Assembly: GCF_003346775.1 (NCBI RefSeq)
Contig: NZ_CP031219.1
Span: 2,790,001-2,854,000, forward strand
Source: Malaciobacter mytili LMG 24559
GTDB taxonomy: Bacteria > Campylobacterota > Campylobacteria > Campylobacterales > Arcobacteraceae
Length of the DNA stretch: 64,000 bases
Direction: 5' to 3'
In this document: positions 41,360 through 50,714 of the stretch, in pieces
Layout: each line of letters starts with the position of its first letter
Numbering within the stretch: the first letter of the stretch is position 1
Made by a program: the position numbers and the translations under genes
Notes under the pieces: model-generated
The model's database searches: none
What the model saw: the letters and a program-made list of their open reading frames with translations, nothing else
Told to the model about the DNA's origin: nothing

Positions 41360-42292
41360 ATGAAATATGCAAAAAATGTTACAGAATTAATAGGAAATAC
41401 GCCACTAGTACAACTTCAAAAAGCAAGTATTGAATCTGGTGCAATAGTTTTAGGAAAATGTGAATTTATGAACCCAACTCATTCTGTAAAAGATAGAATT
41501 GGTACAAATATGATTAAAACTGCTTTAGAAAAAGGTTTAATCAATGAAAATACAACAGTAATTGAACCTACAAGTGGAAATACGGGGATAGCATTAGCTT
41601 CTGTTTGTGCAGGATTAGGAATAAAACTTGTTCTTACAATGCCTTCATCAATGAGTATTGAAAGAAGAAAATTATTAAAAGCATTAGGAGCAGAGCTTGT
41701 ATTAACTGAACCTGAAAAAGGAATGAAAGGTGCAGTAGATAAAGCGAATGAATTAAGCCAAGAAATTGAGAACTCATTTGTACCACAACAGTTTGCAAAT
41801 GAAGCTAATCCAGAGATTCACAGAAAAACAACAGCACAAGAAATCTTAAATGATACAGATGGAAAAGTTGATATTTTAGTTGCTGCAATAGGAACAGGTG
41901 GAACGATTACAGGTACAGGTGAAATTTTAAAACAACATAATCCAAATATTCAAATTATTGCAGTTGAACCTGAAGCTTCTCCTGTATTAAGTGGAGGGAA
42001 ACCAGGTCCTCATAAAATTCAAGGTATTGGTGCAGGATTTGTTCCAGATGTACTAAATACAAAAGTTTATGATGAAATAATTCAAGTATCAAATGATGAT
42101 GCAATTGCAACATCAAGAGATTTAGCTAAAAATGAAGGTTTATTAGTTGGTATTTCAGCAGGAGCAAATGCTTATGTTGCTCAAAAAATTGCTCAAAGAC
42201 CAGAAAATAAAGGAAAAACAATTGTTACAATCCTTTGCGATACGGGAGAGAGATACCTAAGCGCAGGATTATATGAATATGATGATGAGTAA
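41360..42292 (+). CDS. cysK: Cysteine synthase (O-acetylserine sulfhydrylase)
   Basis: 310 aa, fold-type II PLP enzyme making cysteine from O-acetylserine and sulfide. The PLP lysine is in NPTHSVKDRI, the substrate loop is EPTSGNTGIALA, the phosphate-binding loop is GTGGTITGTG, and KIQGIGAGFVP is present. GGAGAT precedes the ATG. A strong stem with T-run at its end may attenuate the downstream genes. Confidence 0.97.
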   Translation: MKYAKNVTELIGNTPLVQLQKASIESGAIVLGKCEFMNPTHSVKDRIGTNMIKTALEKGLINENTTVIEPTSGNTGIALASVCAGLGIKLVLTMPSSMSIERRKLLKALGAELVLTEPEKGMKGAVDKANELSQEIENSFVPQQFANEANPEIHRKTTAQEILNDTDGKVDILVAAIGTGGTITGTGEILKQHNPNIQIIAVEPEASPVLSGGKPGPHKIQGIGAGFVPDVLNTKVYDEIIQVSNDDAIATSRDLAKNEGLLVGISAGANAYVAQKIAQRPENKGKTIVTILCDTGERYLSAGLYEYDDE

Positions 42293-42321
42293 GATTACTC
42301 ATCCTCATATGACATTTTTTT
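42277..42321 (+). terminator. Hairpin with T-run after cysK
   Basis: A 16-bp stem with one mismatch (42277-42292 with 42295-42310), covering the cysK stop codon and followed by a run of seven T. It could end or attenuate transcription before the assimilation genes, separating metY-cysK from cysHDN. Confidence 0.75.
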
Positions 42322-42340
42322 AAACATATGAGGAAATACA

Positions 42341-42571
42341 ATGCACGAAAAACCCTACAGATCAGTTGTAAAAACCATTTCTTGGCGAACACTAGGAACA
42401 CTTGATACAATGATTATCTCATATTTTATTACTGGTAATTTAGTAATGGCTGCTTCTATTGGTTCAATTGAAGTAATTACAAAAATGATACTTTATTATT
42501 TTCATGAAAGAGCATGGAATAAAATACCATTAGGTAGAGTTCAACCAGCTCAAAATGATTATCAAATTTAG
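42341..42571 (+). CDS. DUF2061 small membrane protein
   Basis: 76 aa with the DUF2061 pattern: a basic start RSVVKTISWRTLGTLDTMIISYFITG, a second TM helix around ASIGSIEVITKMILYYFHERAW, and a short polar tail. It is 13 nt before cysH inside the sulfate-assimilation set. The biochemical role is unknown; placement suggests a link to sulfate or sulfite handling. Confidence 0.88.
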   Translation: MHEKPYRSVVKTISWRTLGTLDTMIISYFITGNLVMAASIGSIEVITKMILYYFHERAWNKIPLGRVQPAQNDYQI

Positions 42572-42584
42572 GTGAAGAGAAAAT

Positions 42585-43283
42585 ATGAGAATTATAGATG
42601 AATTAAATGAAAAGTTAAAAAATTCTTCAACACAAGAGATTATAGAATTTTTTATAAAAGAATATAAAGAAAAAATTGCCCTTGCTTCAAGCTTAGGAGC
42701 AGAAGATCAAGTTTTAACAGATATGATTTTTAAAACTGATAGAACAGCAAGAGTTTTTACACTTGATACAGGAAGATTAAATCCAGAAACTTATGATGTT
42801 ATGGATGCAACAAATCTTAAGTATTCAGTTAAACTTGAAGTTTTTTTCCCAAAATTGCAAGAAGTTCAAAACCTTTATGCAACTCAAGGTGTAAATGGAC
42901 ATTATGAAAGTATTGAAAATAGAAAAAGATGCTGTAATATTAGAAAAATAGAACCTTTAAAAAGAGCCTTAGAAGGTTTAGAGGTTTGGATTACAGGTCT
43001 TAGAAGTGCTCAAAGTATCACAAGAGAAGAGATGAAACTTGTAGAATGGGATGAAGCTTTTAATTTAATTAAGGTAAATCCTTTAATTAATTGGAGCGAA
43101 GAAGAAGTATGGAACTATATAAAAACTAATCATGTTCCATATAATAAATTACATGATCAAGGTTTCCCTAGTATTGGATGTGCACCCTGTACCAGAGCCA
43201 TCAAAGATGGCGAAGATGTAAGAGCTGGAAGATGGTGGTGGGAAACCCCTGAACATAAAGAGTGTGGTTTACATAAAAAGTAA
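42585..43283 (+). CDS. cysH: Adenylylsulfate (APS) reductase, CysH type
   Basis: 232 aa. The PP-loop-like ASSLGAEDQVL leads the N-terminal part. Cysteine pairs RCCNIRK and GCAPCTR are the 4Fe-4S ligands that mark the APS-reducing class, and the catalytic cysteine is in the C-terminal ECGLH. It reduces APS to sulfite with thioredoxin. No cysC (APS kinase) is present in the cluster, in agreement with direct APS reduction. Confidence 0.94.
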   Translation: MRIIDELNEKLKNSSTQEIIEFFIKEYKEKIALASSLGAEDQVLTDMIFKTDRTARVFTLDTGRLNPETYDVMDATNLKYSVKLEVFFPKLQEVQNLYATQGVNGHYESIENRKRCCNIRKIEPLKRALEGLEVWITGLRSAQSITREEMKLVEWDEAFNLIKVNPLINWSEEEVWNYIKTNHVPYNKLHDQGFPSIGCAPCTRAIKDGEDVRAGRWWWETPEHKECGLHKK

Positions 43284-43287
43284 ATGG

Positions 43288-43319
43288 TGATATATTCAAA
43301 CTTTCAACTTGAAATATAT
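43288..43319 (+). other. Hairpin between cysH and cysD
   Basis: GATATATTCAA pairs with TTGAAATATATC with a one-base bulge. There is no long T-run, so it may be an mRNA processing or stability element rather than a terminator. Confidence 0.4.
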
Positions 43320-43349
43320 CTAATAAGTTTTTAAATTGATGGAGAGATT

Positions 43350-44258
43350 ATGTTAGATACAAAAAGATTAACTCACTTAAAACAACTTGAAGCTGAGTCA
43401 ATTCATATAATTAGAGAGGTAGTTGCTGAATTTGATAACCCTGCAATGCTTTATTCAATTGGTAAAGATTCTGCGGTTATGCTTCATTTAGCAGTAAAAG
43501 CTTTTGCACCTGCAAAACTACCTTTCCCTTTACTACATGTTGATACAACATGGAAATTTAAAGAGATGATAGAATTTAGAGACCAAAGAGCTAAAGAGTT
43601 AGGAGTTGAATTACTTGTACATGTAAACCAAGAGGGAGTTGATCAAGGAATTGGACCTTTTACTCATGGTAGTGCTGTTCATACTGATGTGATGAAAACA
43701 CAAGGGTTAAAACAAGCTTTAAACAAATATAAGTTTGATGCTGTATTTGGTGGCGCAAGAAGAGATGAAGAGAAAAGTCGTGCAAAAGAGAGAATCTATT
43801 CATTTAGAGATAAAAATCATAGATGGGATCCAAAAAATCAAAGGCCAGAATTATGGAATGTGTACAATGGTAGAGTACATAAAGGTGAATCAATTAGAGT
43901 ATTCCCTCTTTCAAACTGGACAGAATTAGATATTTGGCAATATATTTACTTAGAGCAAATTCCAATTGTTCCTTTATATTTTTCTGCAAAAAGACCTGTT
44001 GTAGAAAGAGATGGGGTAAAAATAATGGTTGATGATGAGAGAATGCCTGTTGAACCAGGAGAGATAAAAGAGGAGATGGTTAGATTTAGAACATTAGGTT
44101 GTTATCCTCTTACAGGGGCAGTTGAAAGTAGCGCAACTACACTTCCTGAAATTATTCAAGAAATGCTATTAACAAGAACAAGTGAAAGACAAGGTAGAGT
44201 TATAGATAATGACCAAGCTGGGTCAATGGAAAAGAAAAAAATAGAGGGGTATTTCTAA
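43350..44258 (+). CDS. cysD: Sulfate adenylyltransferase subunit 2
   Basis: 302 aa, the catalytic ATP-PPi transferase of ATP sulfurylase. PP-loop [40 protein letters not shown] and the C-terminal [12 protein letters not shown] are all present. It starts cysDN, with 1 nt between the two genes, making APS for CysH. Confidence 0.97.
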   Translation: MLDTKRLTHLKQLEAESIHIIREVVAEFDNPAMLYSIGKDSAVMLHLAVKAFAPAKLPFPLLHVDTTWKFKEMIEFRDQRAKELGVELLVHVNQEGVDQGIGPFTHGSAVHTDVMKTQGLKQALNKYKFDAVFGGARRDEEKSRAKERIYSFRDKNHRWDPKNQRPELWNVYNGRVHKGESIRVFPLSNWTELDIWQYIYLEQIPIVPLYFSAKRPVVERDGVKIMVDDERMPVEPGEIKEEMVRFRTLGCYPLTGAVESSATTLPEIIQEMLLTRTSERQGRVIDNDQAGSMEKKKIEGYF

Positions 44259-44259
44259 G

Positions 44260-45669
44260 ATGGCACATCAATCAGATTTAATTGCTTCAAATATTGAAGA
44301 ATATTTAAAAGAGCATGAAAATAAAGAGTTATTAAAATTTATTACTTGTGGAAGTGTTGATGATGGTAAATCAACGTTAATTGGTAGGTTATTACATGAT
44401 TCAAAGATGATTTTTGAAGACCAATTAGCTGCAATTAAAAATGATTCTAAAAAAAGTGGAACAACAGAAAATGAGTTTGATTTAGCTTTATTAGTTGATG
44501 GTTTACAAAGTGAAAGAGAGCAAGGTATTACTATTGATGTTGCTTATAGATATTTTTCAACTGATAAAAGAAAATTTATTATTGCAGATACACCAGGGCA
44601 TGAGCAATACACAAGAAATATGGCAACAGGTGCTAGTACAGCTGATTTGGCAATTATTTTAATTGATGCTAGATATGGAGTACAAACACAAACTAAAAGA
44701 CACTCATTTATTACAAAACTACTTGGAATTAAACATATAGTAGTTGCTATTAATAAAATGGATTTAGTTGATTTTAGTGAAGAAAGATATAATGAAATTA
44801 AAACTAGTTATATTAAATTTGCTCATGAATTAGGAATTGAAGATGTTATTTTAATCCCTATTTCTGCTTTAAATGGGGATAATGTTGTAAATAAAAGTGA
44901 AAAATCACCTTGGTATAAAGGTGAAACTTTAATGCATACATTAGAACATATAGAAATAGCAAAAGATAGAGATTTACAACATTTTAGATTACCTGTTCAA
45001 TATGTAAATAGACCAAATTTAGATTTTAGAGGATTTTGTGGGACAATAGCTTCTGGAATTATTCAAGTTGGTGATGCAATTACAGTTTTACCTTCAGGTA
45101 AAAGTTCACATGTAAAAGAAATAGTTACATATGAAGGTAATTTAAGTTATGCATATGCAGAACAAGCAGTAACTATCACTTTAGAAGATGAGATTGATAT
45201 TAGTAGAGGTGATATTATTGTAAAAAGTGATGAGCAACCAGACCACGCTACTAGTTTAGATGTAGATATTGTATGGATGAGTGAAGAGCCTTTAATAAAA
45301 GGTAAATCATATTATATAAAAAGAGCAACTACTTCTACAACAGGAAGTATTGATAAATTCTATTTTAAAACAGATGTAAATACTCTTGAAAAAGATGATA
45401 GTACAAATGTTTTAAATTTAAATGAAATTGCTCACGCAAAACTTGATTTAAGCCAAGAAATTGCATTTGATGAATATGAACACAACAAAACAATGGGAAG
45501 TTTTATTATTATAGATAGAATTTCAAATAATACAGTTGGTGCTGGAATGATTAGAGGAAAATCAAAAGAACAAGGAAAGTTAGATTCTAACTACTCTGAG
45601 TTTGAAATTGAATTAAATGCTTTAATTAGAAAACATTTTCCACATTGGGATGCAAAAGTAATTAAATAG
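44260..45669 (+). CDS. cysN: Sulfate adenylyltransferase GTPase subunit 1
   Basis: 469 aa, the EF-Tu-like GTPase that drives APS formation. G1 [13 protein letters not shown], switch [16 protein letters not shown]4 NKMD, then beta-barrel domains. It has no C-terminal APS kinase, so it is CysN rather than NodQ. It is packed with cysD on one side and the sulfite-reductase-like gene 8 nt after. Confidence 0.97.
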   Translation: MAHQSDLIASNIEEYLKEHENKELLKFITCGSVDDGKSTLIGRLLHDSKMIFEDQLAAIKNDSKKSGTTENEFDLALLVDGLQSEREQGITIDVAYRYFSTDKRKFIIADTPGHEQYTRNMATGASTADLAIILIDARYGVQTQTKRHSFITKLLGIKHIVVAINKMDLVDFSEERYNEIKTSYIKFAHELGIEDVILIPISALNGDNVVNKSEKSPWYKGETLMHTLEHIEIAKDRDLQHFRLPVQYVNRPNLDFRGFCGTIASGIIQVGDAITVLPSGKSSHVKEIVTYEGNLSYAYAEQAVTITLEDEIDISRGDIIVKSDEQPDHATSLDVDIVWMSEEPLIKGKSYYIKRATTSTTGSIDKFYFKTDVNTLEKDDSTNVLNLNEIAHAKLDLSQEIAFDEYEHNKTMGSFIIIDRISNNTVGAGMIRGKSKEQGKLDSNYSEFEIELNALIRKHFPHWDAKVIK

Positions 45670-45677
45670 GTTTAATT

Positions 45678-46760
45678 ATGTCTTATGATATTGAAAGAAT
45701 AAAAAAAGAAAAAGATGGGTTAGATGTCCTTGCGGACATCTACTTGTATGCAGTATTAGGAGAGAGTGTAGAAGAAGATGATATTAAAAGATTTCAATGG
45801 TATGGTTTAACACAAAATAAAAATGCTTCTTCTTTAGAATTTACTCTTAAAATCAAACTTATTAATGCCCTTCTTACAATTGAACAGCTTGAAATGTTAT
45901 GTAAAATCTCAAAAGAGTTTGCAAAAAACTCTTTAAGATTTGTATCTAGGCAAAATATTGAATTAGATAATATTAAAATCTTTGATGTTCCTGCTATTTT
46001 TAATTTACTAGATAGTGTAAAATTAAACTCGATTTTTGCCAATGGTCATGTTCCAACAAATATTATGTCTTGCCCTATAAATGGATATAATCCAAACCAA
46101 ATAGATGATGTAAGTGAATTAGTTGAAAAGCTAAATGAGATTTTTGAAGGAAATAAAAATTTTTCAAATCTACCAAATGAACTAAAAATTTTAATTGATG
46201 GATGTGGGTGTGTTAAGATAAATTGTCAAGATAATGATCTTTTTTTCAAAGCAATTAAGAGTTCAAATGGTAAAATTCAATTTGAAGTTACAGTAGGTGT
46301 AAAAGATACAGCCGTAAGAATAGGTTATATTGCACCTTCTCAAGTAGTTCCCTTTGCTAAAGCAATTGCTAAAATTTATAGAGATTTTGGTAATAGAACA
46401 GATGAAAATAAATCAAAACTTGCAAATTTAGTGGCTGATGTAGGGTTTAATAAATTTATTTCCCTTTTACAATCAGAACTTACATTTAAAATAAAAGATA
46501 CAGTAGAGTTTATAGATACAAAAAAAGCTTTTGATAACTATTATGGAGTATTTCAAAGCAACAAAGATAATTATAGTTTTGTTGGTTTTAATTTAAAAAA
46601 TAAAGATTTAAAAGCTCAAGGTTTAGAAAAATTATATGAATTAATGAAAGAGTATAATGCCTCTAAGATAAAAATTACTCCACTTGAAGATATTATAGTT
46701 TTAGATGTACCTACTAAAGTTGCTAAAGATTTTGAAAATATATTAAAAGAGAACTTTTAA
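45678..46760 (+). CDS. Sulfite/nitrite reductase-like protein lacking the catalytic C-terminal half
   Basis: 360 aa. The fold order of a siroheme sulfite reductase can be followed: first ferredoxin-like domain (about 38-120, with LRFVSRQNIEL), first siroheme domain (about 120-275, MSCPINGYNPNQ and FRDxGNRT-like FGNRTDENKSKL), and second ferredoxin-like domain (about 297-360, SKIKITPLEDIIVL). The gene then stops. The second siroheme domain, which carries the four cysteines for 4Fe-4S and siroheme, is absent and not found downstream in any frame. It is therefore a half-enzyme, perhaps a partner subunit or a remnant, in an otherwise intact assimilation operon. Confidence 0.8.
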   Translation: MSYDIERIKKEKDGLDVLADIYLYAVLGESVEEDDIKRFQWYGLTQNKNASSLEFTLKIKLINALLTIEQLEMLCKISKEFAKNSLRFVSRQNIELDNIKIFDVPAIFNLLDSVKLNSIFANGHVPTNIMSCPINGYNPNQIDDVSELVEKLNEIFEGNKNFSNLPNELKILIDGCGCVKINCQDNDLFFKAIKSSNGKIQFEVTVGVKDTAVRIGYIAPSQVVPFAKAIAKIYRDFGNRTDENKSKLANLVADVGFNKFISLLQSELTFKIKDTVEFIDTKKAFDNYYGVFQSNKDNYSFVGFNLKNKDLKAQGLEKLYELMKEYNASKIKITPLEDIIVLDVPTKVAKDFENILKENF

Positions 46761-46779
46761 TTTTAATAAAAGATGGTTG

Positions 46780-48066
46780 ATGAAAAAAGATCTATTTAGA
46801 AAAATTCTAAACTCTAACAATTTAAAAAAAGATATTATTGGACATCATAAAGAGTTATATTTTGATTATACTGCATCAGGATTAGCATTTGAACCAATAG
46901 AAGCTCGTATTAGAGAAGTGCTGCAAACTTATGCAAATACTCACTCAAAAGAAGCCTCTATGGCCCATACAACAAATAACTATTTTGAAGAAGCAAGAGA
47001 AAATCTTAAAAAAATGTTTGAACTTAGTGATGAGTTTACTATTTTACCAAATGGTTGTGGTGCCACAGCAGCAATAAAACATTTTCAAGAACTTTTAGGA
47101 ATATATATTCCTCCTGCTACAAAAAAAAGATATAACATAAGTGTAGATAAATCTAAACTTCCTTTAGTAATAGTTGGACCTTATGAGCATCACTCAAATG
47201 ATGTAAGTTTTAGAGAAGCTTTATGTGAAACTATTAGAATTGGCTTAGATAACCATGGATTAGTTGATTTAAAACATTTAAAAGAAGTTTTAGAAGAGAA
47301 TAAACATAGAGAAATTATTGGAAGTTTTTGTATTGCTTCAAATGTAACAGGAATTATTAGTGATTATAAAAATATTTCTAAATTATTAAGAGAATATAAT
47401 GCTATTGTATGTTTTGATGCAGCAGCTAGCTCTCCTTATATGAATATTCCATGTGAATATTATGATGCACTTTTTGCATCTCCTCACAAACTACTTGGAG
47501 GACCTGGAAGTTGTGGACTATTAATAATAAGAAAAAAGTTAATTGATAGTAGTATTAGCCCTACTTTTGCAGGTGGAGGAACAGTTTTATATGTAAATAA
47601 AAATACTCAAGAGTATGATTCTAAAATTGAAAATAGAGAAAATGCAGGAACTCCTGGTATTTTACAATTTATAAGAGCCTCTCTTGCATATCAACTTAGA
47701 AATGAAGTTGGTTTTGATTATATAAAAAATAAAAAAGATGAATTAATAAAATATTTAATTAGTGAACTTAAAAAAATAGAAGATATTATAATTTATGGAA
47801 ATTTAGAAGCAAATAATATAGGGATTGTGTCTTTTAATAAAAAGAATTTAAGTCCTTATGATTTATGTGCAAAATTATCTGATATTTTTGGAGTACAAAC
47901 AAGAGCTGGATGTTCTTGTGCTGGACCTTATGGTCATGATTTATTAGGAATAGAGAAAATAGATTTAAATAATAAACCAGGATGGGTTAGAGTATCTGTT
48001 CACTATACAATGCACAAAGAAGATATAGATAATCTTCTTCAAGCTATAAAAGATAGTATTAAATAA
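46780..48066 (+). CDS. Class V aminotransferase (cysteine desulfurase/selenocysteine lyase-like)
   Basis: About 428 aa, fold-type I PLP enzyme. The PLP lysine is in SPHKLLGGPGSCG, the Asp contact in CFDAAAS, and a cysteine lies in RAGCSCAGPYGHDLLG in the place of the desulfurase catalytic loop. I chose the ATG at 46780; a TTG directly precedes it. Longer than NifS/IscS types and close to selenocysteine-lyase-like proteins. Its place at the end of the sulfur cluster suggests sulfur release from cysteine or a related thiol compound. Confidence 0.82.
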   Translation: MKKDLFRKILNSNNLKKDIIGHHKELYFDYTASGLAFEPIEARIREVLQTYANTHSKEASMAHTTNNYFEEARENLKKMFELSDEFTILPNGCGATAAIKHFQELLGIYIPPATKKRYNISVDKSKLPLVIVGPYEHHSNDVSFREALCETIRIGLDNHGLVDLKHLKEVLEENKHREIIGSFCIASNVTGIISDYKNISKLLREYNAIVCFDAAASSPYMNIPCEYYDALFASPHKLLGGPGSCGLLIIRKKLIDSSISPTFAGGGTVLYVNKNTQEYDSKIENRENAGTPGILQFIRASLAYQLRNEVGFDYIKNKKDELIKYLISELKKIEDIIIYGNLEANNIGIVSFNKKNLSPYDLCAKLSDIFGVQTRAGCSCAGPYGHDLLGIEKIDLNNKPGWVRVSVHYTMHKEDIDNLLQAIKDSIK

Positions 48067-48077
48067 TACTATCTTTT
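48048..48077. terminator. Bidirectional terminator in overlapping gene ends
   Basis: A perfect 14-bp stem with a 2-nt centre: AAAAGATAGTATTA (48048-48061) and TAATACTATCTTTT (48064-48077). It lies inside the final codons of both the aminotransferase and the convergent chemoreceptor. Confidence 0.75.
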
Positions 48078-50612
48078 CTCACAGTTAATCTCTCTTACTT
48101 TATCTAAAAGATCAAATACTTTTGAAACTTCATTTTCTACTTCATATGTCTCTTTTAGAATTTGTTCATTAGAACTACCTTTTGCATATAAATCTATTGT
48201 AACTTGAACTTTTTCATGTACATTTTTATGAGCTTTTAATAACTCTTGCCACTGAGTAGTTTGTGCAAATTTTTCATTTGCATTTGCATCTAACCATTTA
48301 CCTAAATTACATTCATGATGGCTTTTAACTTTAAAGAAATTTCCCTCATGACAATTATTAAAGTTTGTATCTTTAAAAACAATATGATCAGATTTTAATT
48401 TATTTACATTAAAAATCATACTTGGGTCACATATTCTTTTTTTAGATTCTTCGTTATATGAAGTATTTCTTACTGCATTATTTAACTGCTTAACTAAATG
48501 TTGAGTATTTAAAGCCATTTTGCTAATAGTTGAAGCCAATGATGCATTTTCTTGAGTTGCTTTATCTAAAGAGTTTACCGTATCATTAATTTGTGAAATT
48601 GCATTTTGTTGCTCTTTTGAAGCAGTAGCAACTTCATTTATTAACTCAATTGTTGTATGAATACTCTCATCTAATTGATTATATCCTGTTAGCATTTTAT
48701 CTGTAATACTTTTACTTTCTTGAGCTTTTTGTGTAGCACTTTCTACTAAGTCTTTTATCTCCTTAGCAGCTTGAGCACTTCTATTTGCAAGATTTCTTAC
48801 CTCTTGTGCAACAACTGCAAAACCTTTCCCTGATTCCCCTGCTGTTGCTGCTTCTACTGCTGCGTTAAGTGATAATATATTTGTTTGAAAGGCTATTTGA
48901 TCAATTACTGTAATTGCTTCATGAATAGAGATAACTTTTGCACTTAATTCATCCATAGCATTAACTGTTTGGTTTGCTAAAGCTCTTCCTTGTTCATTTG
49001 AAGAAGTTACATTTTGTGCATGAATTGTCATTTTATGCGCATTTTCACTACTATGATTTATTGTTGAAGTTATCTCTTCAATTGCAGCTGCTGTTTCTTC
49101 TAAGCCTGCAGCTTGGATATTTGAAGATTCACTTAATCTTTTTGAAGCATTTGATAACTCATTTGCACTACTATTTAACTCTTTATTAGATTTATCTATA
49201 AGAGCCATAACCTCTGACATTGTTGATTGTGTTACTTTTACTCCATTTAATAAAGAAGCAATAAGTCCTGTTACTCCATTGATTGTAGGGACTGCAACAT
49301 CATATTTTGCTTGAGATAATAAAACAAGTGTTTCAGATAAAACAAATAGGTTTTTACCTGTTTTTTCTATCATATCATTTATTACATTGATTAATAAGGC
49401 TACTTCTTTAGAGTTTGCTTGTTTTTTTATCTTATCATTAAATAATCCAACATTAACCTTTTCCATTACAACTCTTGCTTCATGAATAACTTCTCTATCT
49501 TTTTCTATTCCAGCTTCAATAGAGTCTAAATATAAATTAAAACTTTGTACTACTTCGCCTATTTCATCTTGATTTTTAACCTCAATATGAGAAGCATCTA
49601 AGCTTTGTACTCTAATACTATCAATAGCTTTTTTTAAGTCTTTAATTGGAGTTATAATATTTGTCTTCATATTTATAAGAGAAATTACAAATGTAACCAA
49701 AAGAGCAAGAACTAAAATAACCAAAGCAATAAAAATTAAATTTGTAGATTTATCTATTGCCAAATGTACAATCTCATAAGGTTTACCCACAAGTGCTATT
49801 CCAACATTATTACCTTCAAAATCTTTTATATACTCATATGTATAAGTAAACTTAGAACTATTAAAAATTCCTTCTTTTAAAAGAGTTTTAAAATCAAGAG
49901 TTTTACTATCTTCTAAAAACTCTTTATTTATAAATTTTTGAGAAATAATATAATCTTTTAGTTTTAAATTTTCATCAACTTTTGCAACAGCTAAAGAAGC
50001 ATCCATTAAAAGTAAAAAACCATCTTTATTTTTATCAAAAGCTTTTGCAACAGAGTTAATACCTTGCATAAACTCTAAAGAGCCTAAATGTTCACCACTT
50101 TGTGAGAAAATAGGTACAACTGATCTAATACTAAGTCCAGCTTTCCCCACTTCAAAAGTATTTACAATAACTTTTTCTTTATTTACTTTTACAACACTTT
50201 TTCTAAAAGAACTTAAATCATCTCCAAATTTATTTACTTGCCAATTTCTTAAAAAAGAGTGATTATCTTTTGTATGAATATGTACCTTAATATTTTTAAA
50301 AGGAGTATTATCTTTCATATTTTTTGATAAATTAGCTAAGGCTTCAATTGCTAAATCCCTATTATTTTCCGCTAAAGCTCTTTTTATCATTGTATCATTT
50401 GCTATTGATATTGCATTTGATATACCAACATCAAATTTTCCTTCAATTCTATCATTTGCAATATTTTTTAAATCAATTTCTATATTTTTATATACATCCT
50501 TAATTAAACTATTCTTATAATTGTTTAATATAAAGTATCCAATAACTATTGTTAGTAAAGTCATTATAAATGATACTAATGTAAATTTTTTTGAAATTGA
50601 TAAATTTCTCAT
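48069..50612 (-). CDS. Methyl-accepting chemotaxis protein with double-Cache and CZB domains
   Basis: 847 aa. TM1 at about 10-28; a large periplasmic double-Cache-type sensor (about 35-285, [16 protein letters not shown] and [11 protein letters not shown]); TM2 near 290-315; HAMP; a methyl-accepting coiled coil with the hairpin tip [17 protein letters not shown]; and at the C-terminus a CZB zinc-binding domain with H, CNLGKWL, and later H residues. CZB domains sense zinc or hypochlorous acid in other receptors. It may thus integrate an external and an internal signal. It stands alone on the minus strand. Confidence 0.92.
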   Translation of the reverse strand: MRNLSISKKFTLVSFIMTLLTIVIGYFILNNYKNSLIKDVYKNIEIDLKNIANDRIEGKFDVGISNAISIANDTMIKRALAENNRDLAIEALANLSKNMKDNTPFKNIKVHIHTKDNHSFLRNWQVNKFGDDLSSFRKSVVKVNKEKVIVNTFEVGKAGLSIRSVVPIFSQSGEHLGSLEFMQGINSVAKAFDKNKDGFLLLMDASLAVAKVDENLKLKDYIISQKFINKEFLEDSKTLDFKTLLKEGIFNSSKFTYTYEYIKDFEGNNVGIALVGKPYEIVHLAIDKSTNLIFIALVILVLALLVTFVISLINMKTNIITPIKDLKKAIDSIRVQSLDASHIEVKNQDEIGEVVQSFNLYLDSIEAGIEKDREVIHEARVVMEKVNVGLFNDKIKKQANSKEVALLINVINDMIEKTGKNLFVLSETLVLLSQAKYDVAVPTINGVTGLIASLLNGVKVTQSTMSEVMALIDKSNKELNSSANELSNASKRLSESSNIQAAGLEETAAAIEEITSTINHSSENAHKMTIHAQNVTSSNEQGRALANQTVNAMDELSAKVISIHEAITVIDQIAFQTNILSLNAAVEAATAGESGKGFAVVAQEVRNLANRSAQAAKEIKDLVESATQKAQESKSITDKMLTGYNQLDESIHTTIELINEVATASKEQQNAISQINDTVNSLDKATQENASLASTISKMALNTQHLVKQLNNAVRNTSYNEESKKRICDPSMIFNVNKLKSDHIVFKDTNFNNCHEGNFFKVKSHHECNLGKWLDANANEKFAQTTQWQELLKAHKNVHEKVQVTIDLYAKGSSNEQILKETYEVENEVSKVFDLLDKVREINCEKR

Positions 50613-50714
50613 ATAAGCTCCTTCTATATCCCTAATATAATAATTTATTATATCTTTAAATTTATATAATAAAACTTTTAGCTTTAACTCAACTATTTTT
50701 TATATAATTATCCT

